Source: Sphaerisporangium siamense
GTDB taxonomy: Bacteria > Actinomycetota > Actinomycetes > Streptosporangiales > Streptosporangiaceae
Direction of reading: 5' to 3'
Length of the DNA: 64,000 bases
Assembly: GCF_014205275.1 (NCBI RefSeq)
Contig: NZ_JACHND010000001.1
Coordinates: forward strand, 5,022,001 to 5,086,000
Below are positions 38,424-46,445 of this stretch, piece after piece (the first letter of the stretch is position 1; each line of letters starts with the position of its first letter). Position numbers and translations under genes: made by a program. Under the pieces are notes generated by a model that saw only the letters and a list, made by a program, of their open reading frames with translations, had not been told where the DNA came from and ran no database searches.

Positions 38424-39011
38424 TCAGGTGGTGTACGGACGCGCGGCCCGCGCGTCGCGCAGGGCGTGCGCCCACCACGCAAGCTGGTCGAGCGTGGTCT
38501 TGATGGCGCTGTTGCAGTCGGCGCCGGGCCTCGGCCAGCTCCCGTCCGCGGCGAACAGCTCCCAATAGGAGGGAAGGCTGATCGCGTTGCGGATCGGGAC
38601 GGCGTGCAACTCGGTGAAGACCTGGCGCAACTGGGCGACGGCGTGCAGGCCGCCCGACTCCCTGCCGTAGGAGACGAAGGTGACGGGCTTGGCTTTCCAC
38701 TCCTCGTAGTACCAGTCGATGGCGGTCTTCAACGGCGCCGGGAAACTCTGGTTGTACTCGGGGGTGACGATGACGAACGCGTCGGCGGCGGCGAGGCGCG
38801 GGGCCAGGGCGCGCACCTGCGGGGGCAGGGGCTCGTCCTGGTCGGTGAGGACCTCCGGCAGCCGGGTCTCCGCCAGGTCGATCAGGTCGACGTCCAGGTC
38901 TCCCCGCCGGACGGCCCGGGCACTGAACCAGCGGGCCACGGTGGGGCCGAACCGGCCGTTACGGGTGCTGCCGATGATGACGGCCACCCGCAACCTGTGG
39001 CTCTCCGGCAT
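38424..39011 (-). CDS. NADPH-dependent FMN reductase family protein
   Basis: A 195-residue flavodoxin-fold protein. The FMN phosphate loop is GSTRNGRFG (about residues 14-22), with the later VIVTPEYNQSFPAPLKTAIDW and FVSYGRESGGLHAVAQLR typical of the family (azoreductase, chromate reductase and quinone reductase activities are known). The ATG at 39011 has AGGAGGCGG upstream; the frame extends to 39065 but those residues are acidic and unlike the fold. It precedes the serine hydrolase. Confidence 0.88.
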   Translation of the reverse strand: MPESHRLRVAVIIGSTRNGRFGPTVARWFSARAVRRGDLDVDLIDLAETRLPEVLTDQDEPLPPQVRALAPRLAAADAFVIVTPEYNQSFPAPLKTAIDWYYEEWKAKPVTFVSYGRESGGLHAVAQLRQVFTELHAVPIRNAISLPSYWELFAADGSWPRPGADCNSAIKTTLDQLAWWAHALRDARAARPYTT

Positions 39012-39216
39012 CTCCGCCTCCTGAACGTTCGCATCCCCGTCGACGTCCTCACTGTGCCGGGCCACGTTTACGGTTTGTTGCTCACCGGCTTACGGCCCCC
39101 TGCGCACACCGCGCCGCGGCCCCCGCGTCAAGGCCGCGTCGGTTCTTCCCCCTCGGGCGTCAGGAGCGCGTCAAAGGCGCGGTTCACCCGGTTTCTCCCG
39201 GCATAACGTGACGTCC

Positions 39217-39236
39217 GAGGCGGCCCACGCCGCCTC
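39217..39236. promoter_or_regulatory. Perfect hairpin in the SAV_915 leader
   Basis: GAGGCGGC (39217-39224) and GCCGCCTC (39229-39236) form an 8-bp stem with a CCAC loop, 25 nt before the SAV_915 start and just ahead of its ribosome site. It could affect translation or stop read-through. Confidence 0.35.
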
Positions 39237-39261
39237 GTGATCCGTTTCCTGGAGGAAGATC

Positions 39262-39555
39262 GTGAGAAGCGAGACCGATCCGCTGCTGGTGGTCCCGGTC
39301 CGGGGGAGCTCCGTCGTGTCGCTGCGCCTGTTCCGCACCGTGGCAGGAACGAAGACGGCGGTCGCGTTCTCCTCACCCCTAACGCTGGCGAAGGTGCTCG
39401 GCGCCGGCCACCGCTGGATACGCCTCAGCGAGCCCGCCCTGCGGCACATGCTCGCCGATCTGGACGTCACCGGCATCGTCGTCGACCCGGCGGGCACCCT
39501 GCCCGCCCACGCGCCCGAGCGGCGCCGGGCCGTCCGTCATGTGAGGGCAGCCTGA
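39262..39555 (+). CDS. SAV_915 family small protein
   Basis: A 97-residue protein of the actinobacterial SAV_915 family: LLVVPVRGSSVVSLRLFRTV, TKTAVAFSSPLTLAKVLG, WIRLSEPALRHMLADLDVTGIVVDP. It is related in outline to the N-terminal SseB-type domain. The function is unknown. GTG at 39262 has GGAGGA 6 nt upstream. Its stop TGA shares one base with the ATG of a following micro-ORF. Confidence 0.75.
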   Translation: MRSETDPLLVVPVRGSSVVSLRLFRTVAGTKTAVAFSSPLTLAKVLGAGHRWIRLSEPALRHMLADLDVTGIVVDPAGTLPAHAPERRRAVRHVRAA

Positions 39556-39647
39556 TGTGCGTCCTCGCCCAGGACCTCGCCGCCGAGCCCACCGAGCCCG
39601 CCGAGCCCGGCGACCCGGACGACCCGGGCCGCGACGTCGGCCTGTAG
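39555..39647 (+). CDS. 30-residue coupled micro-ORF after SAV_915
   Basis: The ATG at 39555 overlaps the previous TGA (TGATG) with GAGG about 9 nt upstream. The product begins MCVLAQDLAAEPTEPAEP and continues with Asp/Pro-rich residues to VGL. There is one Cys near the start and a very acidic, proline-rich tail. It may be a true small protein or simply an open frame; nothing similar is recognised. Confidence 0.35.
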   Translation: MCVLAQDLAAEPTEPAEPGDPDDPGRDVGL

Positions 39648-39663
39648 ATCTTGCGCGCCCGGG

Positions 39664-40224
39664 TCAGACCGGGGCGGCGACCTTGAGGATCTTGAGGAAC
39701 TCGCGCATCCAGGCGGGGTGGTCCGGCCAGGCGCGGCCGGTGACGAGGTTGCGGTCGATGTGCGCCTCGCTGTCCACCCACGTGGCGCCGGCCACCTCGA
39801 CGTCGGGGGCGCAGGCGGGGTAGGCGCTGGACGACCGGCCGCGCAGCACGTCCGCGGCGGCGAGGATCAGGGGGCCGTGGCACAGCGCGGCGATGGGCAG
39901 GTCCCGCTCGGCGAAGTGCCGCACGACGCGGCGCACGTCGGCGTCGTTCCTGATGTACTCCGGCGCCCGGCCGCCGGGGATCACCAGCGCCGCGTACCCC
40001 GACGGGTCGACGTCGGCGAAGGCCAGGTCGGCGGGCCAGGAGTGGCCGGGCTTCTCGGTGTAGGTGTCGAAACCGTCCTCGAAGTCGTGCACCACGAACC
40101 GCAGCTTCTTGACGCTCGGCGCCGCGATGTCGACCTCGTACCCTTCCTCCAGCAGCCGCTGATACGGGTACATGACCTCCAGATCCTCGGCCGCGTCCCC
40201 AGTGATGATCAGCACCTTCGCCAT
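39664..40224 (-). CDS. DJ-1/PfpI family protein
   Basis: A 186-residue class I glutamine-amidotransferase-like protein. The nucleophile elbow ALCHGP (Cys115, His116) and VIPGGRAPEYIRND are intact. The N-terminal KVLIITGDAAEDLEVMYP has the conserved acidic residue. Relatives act as proteases, chaperones or glyoxalase/deglycase-like enzymes; the exact role is unclear. The ATG at 40224 has GAGGGGG upstream. It lies just beyond the tRNA operon terminator and is probably independently expressed. Confidence 0.88.
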   Translation of the reverse strand: MAKVLIITGDAAEDLEVMYPYQRLLEEGYEVDIAAPSVKKLRFVVHDFEDGFDTYTEKPGHSWPADLAFADVDPSGYAALVIPGGRAPEYIRNDADVRRVVRHFAERDLPIAALCHGPLILAAADVLRGRSSSAYPACAPDVEVAGATWVDSEAHIDRNLVTGRAWPDHPAWMREFLKILKVAAPV

Positions 40225-40309
40225 CACGACCCCCTCGCCCGTACGCCTGACGTCTCCGATCGTCGCGACGCCCGCCGCCCGGGTCAACCGGCTCGCGCGC
40301 GCCGACCGG

Positions 40310-40343
40310 AAAAGAAAAATCCCCAGGTCGTCGACCTGGGGAT
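40310..40343 (-). terminator. Rho-independent terminator of the tRNA operon
   Basis: Read on the minus strand, ATCCCCAGGTCG and CGACCTGGGGAT (12-bp arms, 40319-40330 and 40332-40343) are followed by TTTTTCTTTT. This is a textbook terminator immediately after tRNA-Val. Confidence 0.93.
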
Positions 40344-40349
40344 ATCGAG

Positions 40350-40424
40350 TGGTGGGCGATACTGGGATTGAACCAGTGGCCTCTACCGTGTCAAGGTAGC
40401 GCTCTCCCACTGAGCTAATCGCCC
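40350..40424 (-). tRNA. tRNA-Val (GAC)
   Basis: Cloverleaf on the minus strand: acceptor GGGCGAT/ATCGCCC, D loop AGCTCAGTGGGAGAGC, anticodon stem CTACC/GGTAG around loop TTGACAC (anticodon GAC) and T arm GGTTCAATCCC. CCA is encoded at 40350-40352, unlike the other tRNAs in this operon. Confidence 0.96.
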
Positions 40425-40439
40425 TCGATGAGGATTCAG

Positions 40440-40512
40440 AGCGGACGACGGGATTCGAACCCGCGACCCTCACCTTGGCAAGGTGATGCTCTACCAGCTG
40501 AGCCACGTCCGC
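40440..40512 (-). tRNA. tRNA-Gly (GCC), copy 2
   Basis: Acceptor GCGGAC/GTCCGC, anticodon loop TTGCCAA (GCC) flanked by CACC/GGTG, T loop GGTTCGAATCC. CCA is not encoded; the discriminator is U. Its sequence over the 72 paired bases is the same as the copy at 40671-40743. Confidence 0.96.
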
Positions 40513-40588
40513 GCGATCACCAGGGCCTTGTGGGCCCCTGCGACGCCTGTCTCACTTTACCGGATCCCGGCGGTGCGAGATCCCGTCG

Positions 40589-40659
40589 AGGTGGAGACGG
40601 GATTTGAACCCGTGTACGCGGCTTTGCAGGCCGCTGCCTCGCCTCTCGGCCACTCCACC
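40589..40659 (-). tRNA. tRNA-Cys (GCA)
   Basis: Acceptor GGTGGAG/CTCCACC, anticodon stem GCGGC with loop CTGCAAA (anticodon GCA), T loop GGTTCAAATCC, 71 nt, U discriminator, CCA not encoded. It lies between the two tRNA-Gly copies. Confidence 0.95.
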
Positions 40660-40670
40660 AGGATCTTCCG

Positions 40671-40743
40671 AGCGGACGACGGGATTCGAACCCGCGACCC
40701 TCACCTTGGCAAGGTGATGCTCTACCAGCTGAGCCACGTCCGC
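40671..40743 (-). tRNA. tRNA-Gly (GCC), copy 1 of the operon
   Basis: Same cloverleaf and anticodon GCC as the copy at 40440-40512, first in the transcript. A TAGAGT -10-like hexamer (minus strand, complement of 40774-40779) lies about 31 nt upstream. The order Gly-Cys-Gly-Val suggests one polycistronic tRNA precursor. Confidence 0.96.
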
Positions 40744-41099
40744 GTGGGCCCGGGCGACCCCGGCCACGCGAAGACTCTAGCGCGTCCGGGGACCTGGTGC
40801 GCGCAGTCCGGCGGGCGAGCCGCCGCGAAAGGGCGAAAGATCGGCTTTTTCCGGGGAGCCGCGGGGCGACTTCCGGCGCGGGGAGCGTGTGAGGGGCGTG
40901 ATTGAGGGAAGGGGCGCCCGGAGCGCGTGGCCGCGCGCCTCTCGGGTACTGGCGGTCCATGGTGACGCCGGAAGAAGACCACCCTCCCTGTCCATTGCCT
41001 GCCCCATGCCGGAGGGCGAGCGCTTCTAGTGCGTATCCTTGCCCGAAATCGGGCAGAAATCTTGGCGTGTCATCTCTTTCCTGCGTAAAGTCCTGGCCT
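40744..41099. other. 356-nt gene-free region between the tRNA operon and the glmS locus
   Basis: Divergent control region. On the minus strand the TAGAGT at 40774-40779 probably starts the tRNA operon. On the plus side the promoter at 41062-41091 serves the small gene before glmS. Between these only low-significance open frames were found. Confidence 0.5.
41062..41091 (+). promoter_or_regulatory. Promoter giving a leaderless message
   Basis: TTGGCG (41062-41067), 18-bp spacer, TAAAGT (41086-41091), then 8 nt to the ATG at 41100 with no ribosome site between. The transcript should begin at or next to the start codon. Confidence 0.6.
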
Positions 41100-41375
41100 A
41101 TGTCCACGGCCCGGCACTCCCACGAGGACCTGATCGCCCACCTGACGCGGACGACGTCCCTTGGCCGGGGTGAGGCCGCGCGGGTGGTGGCGGAGGTCGT
41201 GGCGTACTTCTCCGAGTCGGTGGAGGAGTACGTCCGCCGCCGCCATGGCGAGATGAAGTCGCGAGGTCTGACCAACGACCAGATCTTCCCGGGGATCGCC
41301 GCCGAGCTGTCGGAACGCCGCGTCGCGGCGCCCGAGCTGTCGCTGCGCCAACTGCGCCGCATCGTGTACGGCTAG
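41100..41375 (+). CDS. Small conserved protein upstream of glmS, function unknown
   Basis: A 91-residue, all-helical-looking protein: HEDLIAHLTRTTSLGRGEAARVV, then SVEEYVRRRHGEMKSRGLTN, then AAPELSLRQLRRIVYG. The N-terminal helices slightly recall the start of HU-type proteins, but the beta arm is missing. The ATG at 41100 has no ribosome site and follows a -10 box by 8 nt, so leaderless translation is likely. It lies 15 nt before glmS and is probably cotranscribed. Confidence 0.7.
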   Translation: MSTARHSHEDLIAHLTRTTSLGRGEAARVVAEVVAYFSESVEEYVRRRHGEMKSRGLTNDQIFPGIAAELSERRVAAPELSLRQLRRIVYG

Positions 41376-41390
41376 CGCAAGGAGATTGAA

Positions 41391-43211
41391 ATGTGCGGAA
41401 TCGTCGCTTATATCGGGCCGAAGGACGCGGCGCCGATCCTGCTGGAAGGGCTGCAGCGGCTGGAGTACCGAGGCTACGACTCGGCCGGGCTGGTGGTGAA
41501 CAACAAAGGGCTCAAGGTACGCAAGGTCAAGGGCAGGGTCGCCGACCTGGCCGCGGCCGTGCCCGCCCGGTTCAAGGGCGGCCTCGGCATCGGCCACACC
41601 CGCTGGGCCACGCACGGCGTGCCGAACGACGTCAACGCCCACCCCCACCTCGACACCAAGGAACGCGTGGCGGTCGTCCACAACGGCATCATCGAGAACG
41701 CCGACGAGCTGCGCGCCAAACTCGTGGCCGACGGCGCGGTCTTCGTCTCCGACACCGACACCGAGGTGCTCGCCCACCTCGTCGCCCGCACCGTCCAGGA
41801 CACCGACTCCCTCGAAGAGGCCGTCAGGAGGGCGCTGAAGAGCGTCGTCGGCACCTACGGCATCGCCGTCGTGGACGCCGAACGCCCCGGCGAGATCGTC
41901 GTCGCCCGCAACGGCAGCCCGATCGTGCTCGGCATCGGCGAGAAGGAGATGTTCTGCGCCTCCGACGTCGCCGCGCTCGTCCGCTACACCCGCCAGGTCG
42001 TCCACCTGGAGGACGGCGAGCTGGCCGTGCTGAGGGCCGACGGCTTCCGCACCTTCACCATGGACGCCCGGGTCACCTCCAAGGAGCCGCTGACCGTCGA
42101 CTGGGACGCCGGCCACTACGACACCGGCGGATACGAGCACTACCTGCTCAAGGAGATCTCCGACCAGCCCGAGTCCGTGGCCCGCACGCTGCGCGGGCGC
42201 CTCGACGACCGCTTCCACATCGCCCACCTGGGCGGGCTCAACCTCGACCCCCGCGAGACCCGCGCCTTCCGCCGCGTGAAGATCATCGGCTGCGGGTCCG
42301 CCTACTACGCCGGCCAGATCGGCGCCCAGCTCATCGAGGAGCTCGCCCGCATCCCCGCCGACGCCGAACCCGCCTCGGAGTTCCGCTACCGCAGCCCCGT
42401 CGTCGAGCACGACACCCTCTACGTCGCGGTGAGCCAGTCGGGGGAGACCTACGACACGCTCGCCGCCGTGCAGGAGCTCAAGCGCAAGGGCGGCCGGGTG
42501 CTCGGCGTCGTCAACGCGGTCGGCAGCGCCATCGCCCGCGAGGTGGACGGCGGCGTCTACCTGCACGCGGGGCCGGAGGTCTCGGTGGCGTCCACCAAGG
42601 CGTTCACCTCCACGGCCGTCGCGTTCGCCCTCATGGCCCTGCACTTCGGCCGCGTGCACGACCTTTCCCCCGCCGACGGGCGGCGCATCGTCGAGGGGCT
42701 GCGCAGGCTCCCCGAACAGATTCAGGCCATCGTCGACCAGGACGACACCATCGCCGAGCTGGCCCGCAAGTACGCGCCCCACCCGAGCATGATGTTCGTC
42801 GGCCGGGTGCGCGGCTATCCGGTCGCCCGCGAGGGCGCCCAGAAGCTCAAGGAGATCTCCTACGTGCACGCCGAGGCCTACCCGGCGAGCGAGCTCAAGC
42901 ACGGGCCGCTGGCCCTGATCGGCCCGGACATGCCCACCGTCGCGATCGTCCCCGACGACGAACTGCTCGACAAGAACCTCACCACGCTCGGCGAGATCCG
43001 CGCCCGGGGCGGCAAGGTGCTCATGATCGGCCACCGCGAGCCGGACGCCAGGCTCGCCGAGGACGTCATCGTGGTGCCGAAGAACGAGGTCGAGCTGGAC
43101 CCGATCCTGCTGAGCATCCCCCTCCAGGTCTTCGCCTACCACGCGGCGGTCGCCCTCGATCGCGACGTGGACAAGCCTCGCAACCTGGCCAAGAGCGTCA
43201 CCGTCGAGTGA
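41391..43211 (+). CDS. glmS: Glucosamine-6-phosphate synthase
   Basis: A 606-residue enzyme making glucosamine-6-phosphate from fructose-6-phosphate and glutamine, the first step to UDP-GlcNAc for peptidoglycan. The N-terminal Ntn glutaminase starts MCGIVAYIG (Cys2 nucleophile) with LEYRGYDSAG and HTRWATHG. Two SIS domains follow (IIGCGSAYYAG, VSQSGETYDTLAA, STKAFTS, ARKYAPHPSMMFVGRV), ending in KPRNLAKSVTVE. The ATG at 41391 has AAGGAG 8 nt upstream. Confidence 0.97.
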   Translation: MCGIVAYIGPKDAAPILLEGLQRLEYRGYDSAGLVVNNKGLKVRKVKGRVADLAAAVPARFKGGLGIGHTRWATHGVPNDVNAHPHLDTKERVAVVHNGIIENADELRAKLVADGAVFVSDTDTEVLAHLVARTVQDTDSLEEAVRRALKSVVGTYGIAVVDAERPGEIVVARNGSPIVLGIGEKEMFCASDVAALVRYTRQVVHLEDGELAVLRADGFRTFTMDARVTSKEPLTVDWDAGHYDTGGYEHYLLKEISDQPESVARTLRGRLDDRFHIAHLGGLNLDPRETRAFRRVKIIGCGSAYYAGQIGAQLIEELARIPADAEPASEFRYRSPVVEHDTLYVAVSQSGETYDTLAAVQELKRKGGRVLGVVNAVGSAIAREVDGGVYLHAGPEVSVASTKAFTSTAVAFALMALHFGRVHDLSPADGRRIVEGLRRLPEQIQAIVDQDDTIAELARKYAPHPSMMFVGRVRGYPVAREGAQKLKEISYVHAEAYPASELKHGPLALIGPDMPTVAIVPDDELLDKNLTTLGEIRARGGKVLMIGHREPDARLAEDVIVVPKNEVELDPILLSIPLQVFAYHAAVALDRDVDKPRNLAKSVTVE

Positions 43212-43273
43212 CCCTGCCCGCCCGGCGGCGCGTCCCTCCACGGGCGCGCCGCTGGGCGCAGGCGGGGGAGACG

Positions 43274-43279
43274 TACAGT
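43274..43279 (+). promoter_or_regulatory. -10 box of a probable leaderless pirin transcript
   Basis: TACAGT at 43274-43279 ends 6 nt before the GTG at 43286, with no ribosome site between. The -35 is not convincing. Confidence 0.45.
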
Positions 43280-43285
43280 CGTCGG

Positions 43286-44230
43286 GTGAGCAACCTGGAA
43301 CGCGACCCGCGCGAAACGGTGTGCGCGGGCTCGGCCGAGGGGCCCGCGCGCGAGCTGCTGGCCGGGCGCGACGTCGTCCTCGGCGGCCCCCGCGGCATGA
43401 AGGTCACCCGCACGCTGCCGAACCGCGACCGCCGCATGGTCGGGGCCTGGTGCTTCGTCGACCAGTACGGCCCCGAGCCCGCGGTCATGCGGGTCGCCCC
43501 CCACCCGCACACCGGCCTCCAGACGGTGACCTGGCTGCTCGAAGGCGAGGTCCTGCACCGCGACAGCCTCGGCAGCGCCCAGGTGATCACCCCGGGCGGG
43601 CTGAACCTCATGACGGCCGGGCGCGGCATCTCGCACTCCGAGGAGTCCACCCGGGAGGGCGTGCTGCACGGCGTGCAGCTCTGGGTGGCGCTGCCCGAGA
43701 ACGCCCGGCACACCGCCCCCGCCTTCGACCACCACCCCGACCTGCCCGTGCTGACCGCCCCCGGCGTGCGGGCCACCGTCATCGTCGGAGAGCTCGGCGG
43801 GGCCGTCTCGCCCGCCGTGGCCTACACGCCGCTGGTCGGCGCCGAGCTGGTTCTGGAAGAAGGCGCGGCGGTCACCCTGCCCGTGCGGCCGGACTTCGAG
43901 TACGCGGCGATGGCGCTCGGCGGGACGGCCGAGGTGGACGGCGTGCTCCTCGAACCCGGGCCGCTGCTCTACCTGGGGTCAGGTCGCGCCGAGCTGGCCT
44001 TCGCCGCCGGGAGCGGCGGCCGGGTGCTCCTGCTCGGCGGGGAGCCGTTCGAGGAACGGCTCGTCATGTGGTGGAACTTCGTCGGCCGCGGCCACGAAGA
44101 GATCGAGCGCTTCCGCAAGGAATGGTCGCAGGGCACGGCGTTCGGCACCGTGCGCGGCTACGACGGCGCCCCGCTGCCCGCGCCCGTCCTGCCCGCCACC
44201 CCGCTCAAGCCGCGCCCTCGCCACCGATGA
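43286..44230 (+). CDS. Pirin family protein
   Basis: A 314-residue cupin-fold protein. Metal ligands are in APHPHTGLQTVTWLLEGEVLHRDS, and GGLNLMTAGRGISHSEES follows. The C-terminal pirin half includes YAAMALGG and VLLLGGEPFEERLVMWWNFVG. Pirins bind iron and some oxidise quercetin. GTG at 43286 follows a TACAGT box by 6 nt, so it is probably leaderless. The last 26 nt overlap the 3' end of the convergent sigma-factor gene. Confidence 0.9.
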   Translation: MSNLERDPRETVCAGSAEGPARELLAGRDVVLGGPRGMKVTRTLPNRDRRMVGAWCFVDQYGPEPAVMRVAPHPHTGLQTVTWLLEGEVLHRDSLGSAQVITPGGLNLMTAGRGISHSEESTREGVLHGVQLWVALPENARHTAPAFDHHPDLPVLTAPGVRATVIVGELGGAVSPAVAYTPLVGAELVLEEGAAVTLPVRPDFEYAAMALGGTAEVDGVLLEPGPLLYLGSGRAELAFAAGSGGRVLLLGGEPFEERLVMWWNFVGRGHEEIERFRKEWSQGTAFGTVRGYDGAPLPAPVLPATPLKPRPRHR

Positions 44231-45272
44231 GCCCGCCCCGCCCGGCCCCGGCGCAGGCCGGCCGGGCCGCCGAATCGCCGGCGGGACGGGTGCGGGGCAG
44301 GCCGAAGATCTCGAACAGGCCGGGCCCCATGAAGGTGGCCACGTGGCGCACGCCCGCCGCGGTGACGGTCAGCACCTGCAGCGCGAAGCCGGTGTAGTCC
44401 GCCGCCCCGTCGCGCAGGTACAGCGCGAAGGCGGCCTGCCCGTTGGCGTGGGCCGGCACGAGCAGCGTGCGCCCCGGACGGGCCGGGCACACCGACTCCA
44501 GGTGACGGGCGATGCGCTCGGGGCCGTGGTACCACGCGGTGTACGGCGGCATCTCCCACACCGCGTCGGCCGTGAACAGCGCGACGATGGCGCCGACGTC
44601 CTTGCGCTCGAAGGCCGCCACGTACCGGTCGAGCAGCTCGCGTTCGCGCGCCTCGGTCGGCTCGGCGACCGACTCCTCGGTCGGGGACACCCGGGCCAGC
44701 TGCGCGCGGGCGCGCCGCAGGACGCTGTTCACCGCCGTGGTCGTGACGCCGAGCATGGCCGCGACCTCGGCCGCCCGCCACTGCATCACGTCCCGCAGGA
44801 TCAGTACGGCCCGCTGGCGCGGCGGGAGGACCTGCAGGGCGGCGACGAACGCCAGCCGCACGCTCTCGCGCGAGGCGACGATCGCCGCCGGGTCGTCGCC
44901 CTCGCCCACCCCGGACAGGACGTCGGGCAGGGGCTCCAGCCAGGGGACCTCGGGCCGGGACACCAGGGCGTCCGAGGGGTCGGACCCGGGGACGCCGAGA
45001 CCGGCCGGCAGCACGCGCCGCCTTCGGCCCTCCAGCGCGGAGAGGCAGACCGAGGTCGCGATGCGGTACAGCCAGGTGCGCAGCGACGAGCGGCCCTCGA
45101 ACCCGTCGTAGGCCCGCCACGCGCGCAGGTAGGTCTCCTGCACGAGGTCTTCCGCGTCGTGCGCGGACCCCGTCATGCGGTAGCAGTGCGCCAGCAGCTC
45201 CCGCCGGAACGGGTCGGCGAGGCGTGGGAAGTCGTCGCGGGCGCGGGTCGGTTCGGTCGTGGTTTCCGGCAT
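44205..45272 (-). CDS. ECF sigma factor of the SigG type with C-terminal SnoaL-like domain
   Basis: A 355-residue sigma factor. Region 2 is at about residues 20-90 (DPFRRELLAHCYRMTGSAHDAEDLVQETYLRAW, written here in pieces), and region 4 at about 150-200 (LPPRQRAVLILRD, AAMLGVTTTAVNSVLRRARAQL). An extra SnoaL/NTF2-like domain at about 220-330 (LLDRYVAAFERKDVGAIVALF, EMPPYTAWYHG, GFALQVLTV) acts in place of an anti-sigma factor in relatives. The ATG at 45272 is used; ATG 45287 is an alternative. Confidence 0.85.
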   Translation of the reverse strand: MPETTTEPTRARDDFPRLADPFRRELLAHCYRMTGSAHDAEDLVQETYLRAWRAYDGFEGRSSLRTWLYRIATSVCLSALEGRRRRVLPAGLGVPGSDPSDALVSRPEVPWLEPLPDVLSGVGEGDDPAAIVASRESVRLAFVAALQVLPPRQRAVLILRDVMQWRAAEVAAMLGVTTTAVNSVLRRARAQLARVSPTEESVAEPTEARERELLDRYVAAFERKDVGAIVALFTADAVWEMPPYTAWYHGPERIARHLESVCPARPGRTLLVPAHANGQAAFALYLRDGAADYTGFALQVLTVTAAGVRHVATFMGPGLFEIFGLPRTRPAGDSAARPACAGAGRGGLIGGEGAA

Positions 45273-45438
45273 GACGCGGCCTTTCATCCCCCGGAGTCCG
45301 GTCCGCGAGGCGGGCGCGCCGCCCGCCTCGCCGGTGTCCGTCCTGTATACCGGCCGCCTCCGACGAAAACCGTCCCCGCCCACGGCAGGCGAAGGCCCAC
45401 GGGCTCGTGACCCGCGGGCCTTCACGGCGTGACGGGGA

Positions 45439-46254
45439 TCAGTGCGGCGGCCCCCAGTTGGTGACCGAGGAGATGCGGTCGTTCCAGCCGATCGCGTTGA
45501 GGTCGGCCCAGGCGTGCCCGCCCAGGGGGTCTCCGGTGTAGGCGGGCGAGAAGAAGGAGCTTCCGCCCCCGTTGATGTGCTCGTAGTAGGTCACGTTGCA
45601 GTCGGTGGCCGACATGGAGCTGATCGTGTCGTTCCAGTCGCTGCGCGACCAGAACGGCCCGTGGTGGACGCGGGTGAGGTCCGGCCACCAGTACCCGGCC
45701 TCCAGCCAGAACCAGTCGCCGTCGAAGTTGTGGTGCTCGAACATCTGCACCGTCCCCCGCGTGAAGGGCGCCCCGGCGGCGCTCTCCACGCCGGTCGAGG
45801 CCGGGGTGCGCCCGCGGGTCAGCGAGGCGACCCACAGCGCGGTGCGCAGCGGCCGGTCGTCGGTGAAGGCCAGCAGCCGCGGCTCGCCGTTGGCGTGGCT
45901 CGCCACGAAGTGCAGGGGCCGGCCGTCGAAGCGGGTCAGGTCGGCGGGGTCGTGCTCGACGCCGTCCACGACCACGGCCATGCTCGGCGGACGGTGCGTG
46001 ACGCGCCCGTTCGGGGCCGCGGAGCCGCCGGGCGCCTCGGCGGACCCGAGTGGCACGGACGCGCGCACGGGCTCCGGCGACGCCGAGCGGGGGGCGCTCA
46101 GGCCGTGCCGGACCAGCGCATCCAGGGTGGTGATGCCGTTCTCCCGCAGCACTTCCAGCACGTCCTCTTCCTGGAGGCCGCCGACGTGCTCGGAGAACTG
46201 GAGAAGCCGTTCGACGCCGCGGCGCGTGTCGTCGCCGAGCTGCTGAGTCGTCAT
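45439..46254 (-). CDS. Beta/gamma-crystallin-like calcium-binding protein
   Basis: A 271-residue protein. The C-terminal ~110 residues contain two Greek-key motifs, each with the (N/D)(N/D)xxSS calcium signature: NDTISS at 208-213 and NDRISS at 258-263, with VQMFEHHNFDGDWFWLEAG starting the first sheet. The N-terminal half is a helical 1-50 segment (RLLQFSEHVGGLQEEDVLEVLRE in part) and a beta region near 95-140. No signal peptide or membrane helix was seen, unlike most microbial secreted crystallins. ATG at 46254 has GGAGG about 12 nt upstream. The function is unknown. Confidence 0.75.
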   Translation of the reverse strand: MTTQQLGDDTRRGVERLLQFSEHVGGLQEEDVLEVLRENGITTLDALVRHGLSAPRSASPEPVRASVPLGSAEAPGGSAAPNGRVTHRPPSMAVVVDGVEHDPADLTRFDGRPLHFVASHANGEPRLLAFTDDRPLRTALWVASLTRGRTPASTGVESAAGAPFTRGTVQMFEHHNFDGDWFWLEAGYWWPDLTRVHHGPFWSRSDWNDTISSMSATDCNVTYYEHINGGGSSFFSPAYTGDPLGGHAWADLNAIGWNDRISSVTNWGPPH

Positions 46255-46433
46255 GGGTGGATGAACCTCCGGTCCGCGCGAGGACCCCGGCACCCCGCCG
46301 GGACCCGCCTTGTGACCAGGCACGACAGGCGTCACCTGGGGGGACGCTCGGACGGTACCACACGCGTGATCGGCCGACTACGGTCCGTGATGGCCTGACC
46401 GGGACATCCCGCGCCCACGACCGCCGCGTTCCG

Positions 46434-46439
46434 TATATT
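46434..46439 (+). promoter_or_regulatory. -10 box of a probable leaderless histidine-kinase transcript
   Basis: TATATT at 46434-46439, one of the few AT-rich hexamers here, is 6 nt before the ATG at 46446. If GTG at 46494 is the true start, the transcript has a 48-nt leader with GGGAGGA. Confidence 0.5.
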
Positions 46440-46445
46440 TCCCTG

